In this document: positions 42,611 through 52,200 of the stretch, in pieces | Layout: every line of letters starts with the position of its first letter | Position numbering within the stretch: the stretch's first letter is position 1 | Assembly (NCBI GenBank): GCA_030426765.1 | Contig: JAUHXV010000019.1 | Location: 1 to 53,064, forward strand | DNA from: Bacteroidia bacterium | GTDB lineage: Bacteria; Bacteroidota; Bacteroidia; Chitinophagales; Saprospiraceae | Direction: 5' to 3' | DNA: 53,064 nucleotides | Notes under the pieces: model-generated | Database searches by the model: none | What the model saw: the letters and a program-made list of their open reading frames with translations, nothing else | Told to the model about the DNA's origin: nothing | Program-made: the position numbers and the translations under genes

Positions 42611-43810
42611 ATGATAGCGGATATCCGAAACCATTTCAATGGCCAGTTTTCTCAGGAGAGGTACAAAATCTTTCTTGATGATCTGAGTGCACAGTTTAAT
42701 CACGTACCCGCCTTCAGAGTGGCAGAATCACCCATTTTTGTACCTGCCCTTTTGAAACAAAAATTATTTACTGCTTGCCATCAGGTGGCCAACTGCATCC
42801 TGCGACCAGATTTCGGACAGATCACCGAAGCCTCTATGACGCCGGGGACGAAAGTGCCCAACGAAAATGAACACACCAAGTTTCTGCAAATGGATTTTGG
42901 TTTGTGTGTGGACAGACATGGCGATATAGAACCCATGCTGATCGAAGTACAGGGGTTTCCTTCTTTATATTTCTACCAGGATTTTATCGCTCAGATGTAT
43001 CGCAAGCATTTTGATATTCCTACGAATATCAACCACCTGTTTAATGGCCTGACCAGTGATGCGTATGCGAATATGCTGAAGGATATCATTGTGGGCGATG
43101 AAGATCCCAATGAGGTCGTCCTTATGGATGTCGAACCTTTCAAGCAAGCCACACAGATTGATTTTCATGCCGCTCACAGAGCTACCGGAATTAAAATCGC
43201 CTGTGTACAGGATATTTTCAAACAGGGCGACAGACTGTGCTATAAAAATGAAAAAGGACAGACCGTAATCATCAAACGGCTGTTCAATCGTGTCATCTTT
43301 GATGAACTGATGTCGCGACAAGACCTCGAACTCAGATTCAGATTTACAGATGAGCACGATGTGCATTGGGTTGGACATCCCAATTGGTTCTTCAGAATTT
43401 CGAAGTACATGATGCCCTTCATTGAATGCGATTTCATGCCTGAGACGATCTTTCTGGATCAATTGGATCGCATTCCGGATGATTTGGAAAACTACGTTTT
43501 AAAACCCTTGTACTCTTTCTCCGGGACCGGTGTGGTCTTCCATGTGAAGCCTGAAGACATCTATAATGTGAAGGATAAATCACAGTTTATTCTCCAGCAG
43601 AAAGTGCAGTATGTGCCCGTTATTCGCACTGACGAAGGCGATGCGGTAAAGGTCGAAGTCCGGATCATGATGGTGTGGCCGGAAGGTGCACCCAGACCGA
43701 TGCTGGTCAACAACCTGGCGCGCCTCAGCAGGGGAGAAATGATCGGCGTAAAATTCAACAAAGACAAAACCTGGGTAGGGGGAAGTGTTGGCTTCTACGA
43801 GGGCGAATAA
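42611..43810 (+). CDS. Uncharacterised ATP-grasp-like protein
   Basis: A 399-residue cytosolic protein. Its C-terminal third has ATP-grasp hallmarks: K298 in Y-V-L-K-P-L, a glycine loop S302-F-S-G-T-G-V308, and E349/R351 in V-E-V-R-I-M-M-V, followed by N367-N368 on the last strand. The N-terminal 280 residues match no fold I recognise with confidence. They contain a conserved-looking L-I-E-V-Q-G-F-P-S-L-Y-F-Y-Q-D segment. It resembles proteins annotated only as hypothetical or glutathionylspermidine-synthase-like. It is convergent with the next ATP-grasp gene, with one base between their stops. Confidence 0.6.
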   Translation: MIADIRNHFNGQFSQERYKIFLDDLSAQFNHVPAFRVAESPIFVPALLKQKLFTACHQVANCILRPDFGQITEASMTPGTKVPNENEHTKFLQMDFGLCVDRHGDIEPMLIEVQGFPSLYFYQDFIAQMYRKHFDIPTNINHLFNGLTSDAYANMLKDIIVGDEDPNEVVLMDVEPFKQATQIDFHAAHRATGIKIACVQDIFKQGDRLCYKNEKGQTVIIKRLFNRVIFDELMSRQDLELRFRFTDEHDVHWVGHPNWFFRISKYMMPFIECDFMPETIFLDQLDRIPDDLENYVLKPLYSFSGTGVVFHVKPEDIYNVKDKSQFILQQKVQYVPVIRTDEGDAVKVEVRIMMVWPEGAPRPMLVNNLARLSRGEMIGVKFNKDKTWVGGSVGFYEGE

Positions 43811-43811
43811 T

Positions 43812-45014
43812 TTACTCTTTTAACGGAACAGTGGTCGAGTAGTCACGCTGGATAGTTTCCGCGTACGAACCTAATAATTCCTTGATTCGTTTTTCAGATT
43901 TGTGTTGGAAGATAAAACCGATGTGGTACTTTTTGTGCAGCTTCCACCATATCTCCTGATCCGTAAACGTTTTGTAGTCCGGGTGTTCGAATTTACTCAG
44001 CGTCACAATGATGCCCGCGTGTAATTCATCGACAAGTGGCAGGTGATATTTTCTTCCGGTCATGACAGCATGTTCTATATTGGCCCATTCCGTCCACAGG
44101 TTGACGCCACTGGCCGCTTCCACCATATCCGTCAGGTGAGCACCTCCGCATCGGGCAGAGGTTTCCAGAAAGAGAATTTCCTTACCCCCATCGCGAACGA
44201 TATATTCCGTGTGGCTGGCTCCGTGACGTAGCCCGAAGGCATCCAGCACACGCGTGTTGAGTTTGATGAGCTTTTTCGCCAGCGCATCTTTATTGCTCAT
44301 CGTTTTGGATTGGAAAATCCCACCACCATGCGCTACTTCGAAGGGCGCATCCAGGTATTCAGAGCAACGGGTAAAGAGTGTTTCATCGTTGTAGTTCAGG
44401 GCGTCCACGTGACAGATCGTGCCGGGTCGGTATTCTTCGAGCAGAAACTGATGACGCTTGTCACCGGCTTCATCAGACCATTTCCAGAACGCGTCTGCAT
44501 CGGCAATTTTACGGATGTTAAGCGAGCCAGCATCCCGTCGAGGCTTTGTCAACCATGGTCCCGTGCTGGTACGCAGAAAATCTCGGATAATCTCGTCATT
44601 GAAGAGAGCGGTAAAACCCGGAATCGGAATGCCGGCTTCTTTAGCCTCCATGCGCATGGCGAGTTTGTCAAAAAAATGCCTTGCGGTCGTTTCACCCATG
44701 CCGGGCATTCGAAACTCTTCCCGCAAGCGGGCACCTTTCCAGATGTCGTAATCGTCCAGAGCGATGATGCGATCGATCTTATGCGATCTGAACTGGAACG
44801 CCACGCCGGCAATTAGTTGTTCGATATCCCATGCACGCCCATCGTCCCCCGGCATATAGAAGATCTCTTCCAGGTCTTCATGGGGCCAGGCGTCGTGTTT
44901 CGTCTTTTCGGAGGTAACCAAAAAAACGATATGTCCCAGACGCTTGAGCTGGCGTAAAAAAGCCCCGCCTTTAAACTCACAGCAAATACAAAGAAATACA
45001 TAGGTTCTGTCCAT
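43812..45014 (-). CDS. ATP-grasp ligase, carboxylase/carbamoyl-phosphate-synthase-like
   Basis: A 400-residue ATP-grasp protein. K157 in P-W-L-T-K-P-R, the loop D-A-G-S (161-164), E193-E194 in F-L-L-E-E-Y, E270 in H-T-E-Y, E284 in L-F-L-E-T and R288 in S-A-R-C-G-G cover the ATP and metal sites. The last signature (H-T-E...E-x-S-A-R-x-G-G) is typical of the group with L-amino-acid ligases and BtrJ-like enzymes. It should form an amide bond through an acyl phosphate. It is on the minus strand, unlike the other two ATP-grasp genes, and starts 191 bases from the divergent esterase gene. Confidence 0.85.
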   Translation of the reverse strand: MDRTYVFLCICCEFKGGAFLRQLKRLGHIVFLVTSEKTKHDAWPHEDLEEIFYMPGDDGRAWDIEQLIAGVAFQFRSHKIDRIIALDDYDIWKGARLREEFRMPGMGETTARHFFDKLAMRMEAKEAGIPIPGFTALFNDEIIRDFLRTSTGPWLTKPRRDAGSLNIRKIADADAFWKWSDEAGDKRHQFLLEEYRPGTICHVDALNYNDETLFTRCSEYLDAPFEVAHGGGIFQSKTMSNKDALAKKLIKLNTRVLDAFGLRHGASHTEYIVRDGGKEILFLETSARCGGAHLTDMVEAASGVNLWTEWANIEHAVMTGRKYHLPLVDELHAGIIVTLSKFEHPDYKTFTDQEIWWKLHKKYHIGFIFQHKSEKRIKELLGSYAETIQRDYSTTVPLKE

Positions 45015-45205
45015 CCCTATAAATGTAAAAAAGATTTTGCTGGTGATCGAACACCCTGCCCGAAAGCACCATTATTCGAGTGGTTCTTCCTTTTTGCCTA
45101 AAGGAATCAAACCCTGCACGGAGACTGTGCGCTGACGGGATTCCATTTCCACCCGATTTTGCTATTTTGCGTCCCGATTTTGCCGTTTTTGTCTAAACAC
45201 ATCTA

Positions 45206-46012
45206 ATGCCGCCGACCTCTCAACTTACGCAGGCAATGCCTCATTACCCGATTATTGAGCTGATCGATACCGGGTTTGAGATACCTCAACTCGGTAAAAG
45301 CAGACGTATCTGGGCGCTGCTGCCACACGATTATTATGATTCGGATCGGACTTATCCTGTGTTGTACCTCCAGGATGCCCAAAATCTGTTTTCCGATGAA
45401 GCGCCTTTCGGCAGCTGGTCGATCGACAAACACCTCATGGATCTGTCCGCAAAAGGAATTGGCGAGATCATTGTCATCGGGATTGACCATGGAGGTAGTG
45501 AGCGCATCCAGGAATACAGCCCATACCATCACAGGAAGTTTGGTGATGGTCAGGGAAAAGATTATGCCCATTTTATCATCGAAACGCTAAAGCCTTATGT
45601 GGACAAGCACTACAGGACGAAAGCCGACCGGGAGCATTCAGGGATCGGCGGGAGTAGTATGGGTGGCCTGATCAGTGCATATATCGGGATCGTACACCCC
45701 AAATATTTTTCCAAACTGATGATCCTTAGCCCGTCATTCTGGTACTCAGATGAGATCTATTTTGATGCGTTTAAATACAACTACACACTCCCTATGCGCA
45801 TGTTTATCTATGCAGGTGAAAAAGAGACGCGCTTTATGAGTCAGCACATCCACCAGTTTAAAAAAGCACTGCTTCATGGGGCTTTTTCGAGTAAACTCAC
45901 TAAATTTAACATTGTGATCGATCCTGAGGGCCAACATCAGGAGAAATACTGGGGGGATATTTTCCCCGCCGCTGTCGAATACTTATTCTTTTCAGAACAA
46001 GACGATAAATAA
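45206..46012 (+). CDS. Alpha/beta hydrolase, esterase D-like
   Basis: A 268-residue putative serine esterase of the esterase D/enterochelin-esterase-like group. The nucleophile is S151 in G-G-S-S-M-G-G. The oxyanion region is V-L-Y-L-Q-D-A-Q-N, and the His is in G-Q-H-Q-E-K-Y-W near 251. It lacks a signal peptide, so it acts in the cytosol. Start may also be 45236 (second Met). Its stop is immediately followed by the ATG of the aminopeptidase gene, so the two are cotranscribed. The upstream region has a repeated CCCGATTTTGC. It could hydrolyse an ester or peptide made by the ATP-grasp enzymes. Confidence 0.85.
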   Translation: MPPTSQLTQAMPHYPIIELIDTGFEIPQLGKSRRIWALLPHDYYDSDRTYPVLYLQDAQNLFSDEAPFGSWSIDKHLMDLSAKGIGEIIVIGIDHGGSERIQEYSPYHHRKFGDGQGKDYAHFIIETLKPYVDKHYRTKADREHSGIGGSSMGGLISAYIGIVHPKYFSKLMILSPSFWYSDEIYFDAFKYNYTLPMRMFIYAGEKETRFMSQHIHQFKKALLHGAFSSKLTKFNIVIDPEGQHQEKYWGDIFPAAVEYLFFSEQDDK

Positions 46013-47479
46013 ATGAAATTACATGCCTTATCCTCGCCGGAGGAATTGCTGGAGAAAGTCGACGTTTTGTGCGTTCCCTCTTCCCGGGATAAGGCAGAAA
46101 TAGTATATCAGGAGTTGCTCTCCAAAGTCATTCCCGCAGAAACCCTCCCTTCTTTAAAAGAGTTTTCAGCGATAAAAGCGCCCATGTCGGTTTTCTTTGG
46201 CAACGTGCAGGGTCGTAGGATAAAAGTGGTCTATGCCCCGGAAAATGGTACGCTGTCACCACCGAAAGCCTATACGCTGGCCAAAAAAATCGCCATCAAG
46301 GTCAAAAGCGATTGCCAGGGGGAAACCGGGTTATGGTTGCAACACCTCACTAATGAGGAGGTTGTTGAGGCCACGATGAGCGGTTGGACAGCCGGATATT
46401 ATAATCTGGGACTTTACAAAAAAAACGATTCAGATCGCGAAAAGACCAACTCACTCGGAGTTTCTACCTTTCTTTCCGGAGATAGCCTGATCACCGCCGC
46501 GCAGTCGGGAGTTGCCGTAGGGCTCGTGCAACAGGAGGTTATGAATCTGGTCAATGCCCCTTCCAGTCACAAGTCACCGGCCACGCTGAGCGCCTGGGCA
46601 TCGAGAAGCGCCGCGCAACACGGATACTCTGTAACCATTCTGGACAAAGAAGATCTGATCAATCAGGGTATGCATGCGCTACTTGCGGTTAACCGCGGAA
46701 GTGAGCATCCGGCCAAATGTATTATTACGCATTACGAACATCCGGAGGCAAAAAAGAAAGTGGTGCTGGTGGGTAAAGGTGTCCTGTTTGATACCGGAGG
46801 CATCTCTATGAAGACGCCTCGCAACCTGCACTACATGAAGAGTGATATGGCCGGTGCAGCAGCCGTCCTCGGCACAATCGAAGCCTGTGCCCGGCTCAAG
46901 TTGAAAGTCAATGTAACCGCCATAGCTCCGGTGACAGACAATAGTGTGGATCGGCTGTCGATCAATCCGGGAGATGTGATCTCTTCGTTTGCCGGAAAGA
47001 CGATCGAAGTGATTGATACAGATGCCGAAGGCAGACTCGTTCTGGCCGATGCACTGGCGTATGGAATAAAAGAATACCAACCGGATGTCATTATAGATAT
47101 GGCTACGCTTACCGGTAGCATCGTGGGCGCCATCGGGCCCCAGGCAGCAGGCTTATTTTCAAAAAGCGAAGGGCTGGTGACATCCCTCAAAGCGGCGGGC
47201 GAAGCTACCGGCGAACGGTTGTGGCCCATGCCGATGTTTGATGAGTATATGGAAGACATGCAGTCTGATATCGCAGATATACGCAACCTCAGTGACAAAG
47301 CATATGCGGGATCTGTAACGGCCGCCAAATTCCTGGAATACTTTACGGACAATCACCCCGCCTGGGCACATATGGATATCGCAGGCGTAGGCTTTCAGCC
47401 AAATGGCCTTGGAAAAGGATATTGTTCCACCGGCTATGGGGTTCGGTTGCTACTGAAATGGCTTACTTCAGCCGAATAG
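46013..47479 (+). CDS. Leucyl aminopeptidase, M17 family
   Basis: A 488-residue M17 metallo-aminopeptidase. The C-terminal catalytic domain has the metal-binding Lys and Asp in V-G-K-G-V-L-F-D-T-G-G-I-S-M-K, the S-D-M-A-G-A-A segment and D-T-D-A-E-G-R-L. The last is the family signature, with Asp in place of the usual first Asn. The N-terminal about 180 residues form the macro-like domain. It removes N-terminal residues from peptides or handles Cys-Gly-type substrates. It starts directly after the esterase stop. Whether it is housekeeping or part of the neighbouring pathway cannot be decided from sequence. Confidence 0.93.
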   Translation: MKLHALSSPEELLEKVDVLCVPSSRDKAEIVYQELLSKVIPAETLPSLKEFSAIKAPMSVFFGNVQGRRIKVVYAPENGTLSPPKAYTLAKKIAIKVKSDCQGETGLWLQHLTNEEVVEATMSGWTAGYYNLGLYKKNDSDREKTNSLGVSTFLSGDSLITAAQSGVAVGLVQQEVMNLVNAPSSHKSPATLSAWASRSAAQHGYSVTILDKEDLINQGMHALLAVNRGSEHPAKCIITHYEHPEAKKKVVLVGKGVLFDTGGISMKTPRNLHYMKSDMAGAAAVLGTIEACARLKLKVNVTAIAPVTDNSVDRLSINPGDVISSFAGKTIEVIDTDAEGRLVLADALAYGIKEYQPDVIIDMATLTGSIVGAIGPQAAGLFSKSEGLVTSLKAAGEATGERLWPMPMFDEYMEDMQSDIADIRNLSDKAYAGSVTAAKFLEYFTDNHPAWAHMDIAGVGFQPNGLGKGYCSTGYGVRLLLKWLTSAE

Positions 47480-47522
47480 CACGCCCATTTTCTTTTTCCC
47501 TTTCTGATTTCAATTCGTTAAG

Positions 47523-47540
47523 ACGTAACTTGCGTTACGT
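47523..47540. promoter_or_regulatory. Perfect 7-bp palindrome just before the VOC gene
   Basis: ACGTAAC-TTGC-GTTACGT is perfectly symmetric except for its 4-base centre and ends 6 bases before the ATG at 47547. It could be an operator or an initiation-region hairpin. Confidence 0.5.
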
Positions 47541-47546
47541 ACGATC

Positions 47547-47951
47547 ATGATGAATAGATTTCTCGCACATGTAGCACTGGTGGTCAGAGACTATGATGAA
47601 GCGATACGTTTTTATCGGGAAAAACTGGGATTCGTTTTAGTTGAAGACACACCATTAAATGAGTCAAAGCGATGGGTGCTGATGGCCCCCTCACAGACAC
47701 AAGGATGTTGCTTGTTGTTGGCAAAAGCCACCAGTGAATATCAATCCACCCGAATTGGAAACCAGACCGGAGGACGCGTCTTTCTGTTTTTATATACCGA
47801 TGATTTTGATCGTGACTACCAGGCGATGGAGTCCAGAGGAGTAAAGTTTGTTCGCCCTCCAAAAACGGAACCCTATGGCAAGGTGGCCGTTTTTGAAGAT
47901 CTCTATGGCAACTTGTGGGATTTGATTGAACCTGTGACGCCTCAAACGTAA
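47547..47951 (+). CDS. VOC-superfamily (glyoxalase-like) protein
   Basis: A 134-residue vicinal oxygen chelate protein. The N-terminal metal-ligand strand is H-V-A-L-V-V-R-D-Y-D and the helix E-A-I-R-F-Y-R-E-K-L-G-F follows. The C-terminal part has V-A-V-F-E-D-L-Y-G-N-L-W-D-L-I, with the usual Glu or Asp ligand. It is larger than the VOC protein at 12603 and shares only the fold. The substrate is unknown. It is 13 bases from the MFS transporter gene and may be cotranscribed with it; VOC-MFS pairs sometimes act in resistance to toxic compounds. Confidence 0.85.
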   Translation: MMNRFLAHVALVVRDYDEAIRFYREKLGFVLVEDTPLNESKRWVLMAPSQTQGCCLLLAKATSEYQSTRIGNQTGGRVFLFLYTDDFDRDYQAMESRGVKFVRPPKTEPYGKVAVFEDLYGNLWDLIEPVTPQT

Positions 47952-47964
47952 ACCCAAACCCGAA

Positions 47965-49134
47965 GTGAAATACCTCACAAAATCAGTTTGGATACTGGCG
48001 GTGGTCAGTTTATTTCAGGACATCTGCAGTGAGATGTTGTATCCCGTCATGCCGATCTATCTCAGCAGTATCGGATTTTCTATTGCACTGATTGGAATTC
48101 TGGAAGGCTTTGCAGAATCGACCATCGGGATCAGCAAAGGGTATTTTGGCAAGCAATCCGATCTTTCAGGGAAGCGGCTGCCGTTTATTCAGTGGGGCTA
48201 CGCTCTGACTGTCATCGGGAAAACAATGATGGTATTGATTGCACACCCCGTCTGGGTGTTTTTCACGCGATCCATGGACCGGTTGGGAAAAGGAATACGC
48301 ACAGGTGCGCGTGACGCCATGCTTTCAGATGAGGCCAGCCCGGAAAACAAAGGGAAAATATTTGGCTTCCATCGATCGCTGGACACCTTAGGTGCTGTAA
48401 TCGGCCCGCTGCTGGCGCTGGTGTATTTGTATTATTACCCGGAAGATTATAAAACACTTTTCTTCCTTGCCTTCGCACCGGGTATGATGGCCGTTGCGCT
48501 GACTTTTTTATTAAAAGACAAGTCCCCTCACCAAACCACAAAGAAAAAGTGGGCGCATCCGTTTTCATTCTTTTCATATTGGAAAGCGGCACCTGTGTTG
48601 TATCGAAGAGTCCTCATCGGCCTTCTGATTTTTGCCCTGGTAAATAGTTCGGATTTGTTTTTAATCCTACGGCTTAAGGAAACAGGCATGAGCGATACCT
48701 GGGTGATCGGAGGCTTCATCTTTTACAATTTAATCTATGCACTCTTTTCATTTCCATTAGGCGTGCTGGCCGACAAAATAGGTTTGAAGAAAATATTCAT
48801 CTTCGGCCTTTGTGTTTTCGTTGCCGTGTATCTGGGGATGGCATTTGAGCTGTCGGCTACGGGATATCTGATTTTGTTTGGTGCGTATGGCATTTTCTCT
48901 GCTGCTACGGAAGGCGTCGCGAAAGCATGGATCAGTAATATCGCCGAACGGAAAGATACGGCCACGGCAATTGGCTTGTATTCAGGGCTTCAAAGCGTTT
49001 GTACTTTTCTTGCGAGTTCAATTACCGGAATCGTATGGTATGCATTTGGTGCAGCCACAGCCTTTATTGCAACCGCCATTGTCGTTGGCGGAGTGGTGAT
49101 GTACATGATCACAGTAAAAGCTCCAGAAGAGTAA
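47965..49134 (+). CDS. MFS transporter
   Basis: A 389-residue major-facilitator transporter with about 12 hydrophobic segments in two halves split near residue 190. Charged pairs typical of MFS loops are visible (F-T-R-S-M-D-R-L-G-K-G-I-R-T-G-A-R-D-A near 100-118, and L-A-D-K-I-G-L-K-K in the second half). The only start upstream of the first helix is a GTG at 47965. The R-T-G-A-R-D motif is seen in a subgroup annotated as sugar or drug transporters, but substrate prediction is not possible. It faces the convergent phosphatase fusion gene, with no clear terminator in the 71-base gap. Confidence 0.9.
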   Translation: MKYLTKSVWILAVVSLFQDICSEMLYPVMPIYLSSIGFSIALIGILEGFAESTIGISKGYFGKQSDLSGKRLPFIQWGYALTVIGKTMMVLIAHPVWVFFTRSMDRLGKGIRTGARDAMLSDEASPENKGKIFGFHRSLDTLGAVIGPLLALVYLYYYPEDYKTLFFLAFAPGMMAVALTFLLKDKSPHQTTKKKWAHPFSFFSYWKAAPVLYRRVLIGLLIFALVNSSDLFLILRLKETGMSDTWVIGGFIFYNLIYALFSFPLGVLADKIGLKKIFIFGLCVFVAVYLGMAFELSATGYLILFGAYGIFSAATEGVAKAWISNIAERKDTATAIGLYSGLQSVCTFLASSITGIVWYAFGAATAFIATAIVVGGVVMYMITVKAPEE

Positions 49135-49205
49135 AACGTCCGGGAAATTTGTGGTTTAGAGGATGCTACTTAAAGGATCAATTCCTTTTTAAAATGAAAT
49201 TAAAA

Positions 49206-52200
49206 TCAAAAATCAAATCCGATTCCAAAAACAAACCGACTGCCTTCTTCAGAGGCAAATAAAGACGCCCGAAGTGTGAGCAACTGAAGCGAATGCATGA
49301 ACAGGCCGCCTCCATATGAGGTATGCCATCTCTTCGAGTTTTCATCCGGAAGCCACACACGTCCGTAATCAAAACCTGCATAGATACCTAGAGTAGCAGG
49401 TAAAACGCCGGCATTAAAGTCTATCACCGCCATACGCAGATCCGTGTTTTGATAATAAGCGGTTTGACCTGAAAAACGTTGATTGGGATACCCGCGCAGT
49501 CCATAACGGCCACCAAGGACAGCCGCCTGATAGAAGCCATACCCGTCATTGAAATTAGCATGCACATGCCATGCAGTAGAAAGGCAAAATTGTTTGTCTC
49601 GCGTCAAAGGATAATCAACCTGTAACGTCGAGGTGAGGTACCCAAAATTGCCTTCAGATACCTCGAGATTTTGCTTCCATCCGGCCTTCAGATCAAAAGA
49701 CATACCCTGCGTGGCAAATGCTTTTTGATTTTTATTTTCATACGAAAAGGATGTTTCGATACCGGCAAATACATTAGGGGATAACTCGTCGCCGGTAAAA
49801 TAGTCCTCCACAAATCTGTCTTCATTGGACGACGGATGATAGTAATCAACGGGGAGACTGATCTTCCATTCCGTTCCCAGCCTGCCTTTATTGATCAATG
49901 ACACATTCATCTTCAACCGTTCCAGACGAACTCGATAGTATACTTCCGCACCTTCACCGGTTTGAATATCGGACGCATTCCCATATCCAAAAAAGTTTTG
50001 ACTGAACGCAGGTGTTGTATAAAAACTCTCCAGTTTCAGATTGTTATTTCTCAAAACATGCGCCCATTCACCGGTATATCGAATGGCAAAACCATTACTC
50101 GCTGTAAAATATCCGGCCCCAAGCGTGTGCTTGTGTGTAAACGGATGATTGTCATAACCGTATTTTAGAAATTGAGCCGCTCCACCAATGATGACTCCTT
50201 CATCCGGGTTGGAGGCAATCGCCGGTGTGATGATGTGCGTATGATGGATATACTTGTAAAAGTTATAGTGATTCAGATCATAAATATCGGTCAGGTATTT
50301 TTTAATCCCCTTGCCTTCGAGCGTGATTTTCTTTGATTTGTAATCATACACTTTAATTCGGCGAGCATTTTCCACCTCGTATGTATCGTGATCCTGACCT
50401 CCGATGAGCCGGACTTTTATTCCGGAGGGGTATGAACCGGTGACCGAAAACTGATCTTCATCATCAAGGCCATAGAGCCAGATTTCATTCGTCAGACTAT
50501 CGTGAAATGTTTTATCAAACAACACATCCTGTGGTGTAATATCATGTTTAATGCGTTGTACATGGATACGTGTATATCCGTCAGGAAGTCGCGAGACCGT
50601 AAATAAATCGTCTTTATCTGTTCCGGTGATGATAACATTTTTATTGAGATGGCGATAATATTCTTCCGCCCATTTGGAGATATGTTGTCTGCGCGATTTG
50701 AGGAAGTGTATGATGTCTTCCAGGTTGTGATCGTCAAACTGTTCTGGCATATAGGAAAAGACGCTGTCGATCCGTGCATCTGTAAGGGTCTGTTCAAGAT
50801 ATTCCGCTGCATCGAGCCATTCATGCAGTTCACTTGATTGGATAAGGCTTTTATCTAGTCGGTAGATCACCGAGTTAAAGGCAATGACATTTTTAATATC
50901 CACGTCAAAGGTCTGCATGGATTGCAAAGGGGGAATCAGGGGCGTCAATACAGAGGTAAACAAACGCCCGAATTTGGGAAACGCCTGGTCTCTGTCACGA
51001 GGTATGGGCGCATAGGTGATCGTGCCATCGGCCTCATGCGTAACCGCCCACTTGTACTGATCTTCATGGCGGTCCCAGTCTCCAATCCACATATCGAAAA
51101 GGCGGGTGAGGATATACTGTCGATGATCTACTCTATACTTTTCATCCTTTCGGAGATCATTCAGCACATCATCAGAAGAAATGATATCATCCGAATCACC
51201 GAGTGTCTCCATATGTTTATGCTCCGGACTTAAATGTTCCTCAATTAGATACAAATCATTTCCCAGTCGCTTGTTATACGATTCAAGGGCATTTTGTTTT
51301 GGAACAAAATAGATATTGGAGTTGGCGTGATAGACACCGGCGATTTCAGACAGATGACCGGTTACATATGGGGCAAAAGGGTACGAGGAGGTGTAAAAAT
51401 CAAGCAGGAAGTTTGAAGCCACAGAACCTTCCAGTTTATCCTTTACATAATTCTCACTGAAGATTTTTGCCTGTATAAATTGGGTGGCGCTTTTACGGAC
51501 TCTGCGCATGACATATTCCCTGCCCTTCGGATTGACCATGCGAAGCGAAACCGATTGATTCCCTCCTCCGAGTTTGACCGGAGTCAGTCCGCCAAACAGT
51601 GTGTCCAGCTGGACAACAGGATATCGGTATGCATTATAATAATATCCGCGATACATGTGTTTGTCTGTTGCCTGGTAGCGCAATGTCTTATCCGGATCAT
51701 CCTGTTGGTAGATAGAAGTTTGTATGGATGTGCTTTGAGGAAACTCATTCGAAAAGTCACGAATCGTAAGTGGATCCTTTTTTAGGTTTTTTGAATGCAG
51801 CAGATGGTGATACGGATTATAGAACTGGATTTGCGTTTGATCAGGCTCCAGATGCAAGACTGCATATCCCTCTCCACCATAGCCAAAGGTGGTGGTATCT
51901 TTTGGGAAATGACGCACCGCATTGTGTTTTGATCCGGAACCACTGATGACTTGTGGGATCCCGGCCTTTTCCAGATACTGGAGTGTGTGATCGTGTCCCG
52001 ACACTACGATCACATCCTTAGCGTGGTTTTGCAGGATTGTGGTGATCTTATTCGATAACTCCCGATAAATTGGAAAATGCTCATCTGCGGGGCTTGCACC
52101 GGAGGTTTTGAGAAGAAAATTGAGCGGTATGCGTAAGGGTCGAAACGCATATTGGCCGCCGTGACTCCCGTGAGAAGCAAGTGGATGATGAATGGCCAGG

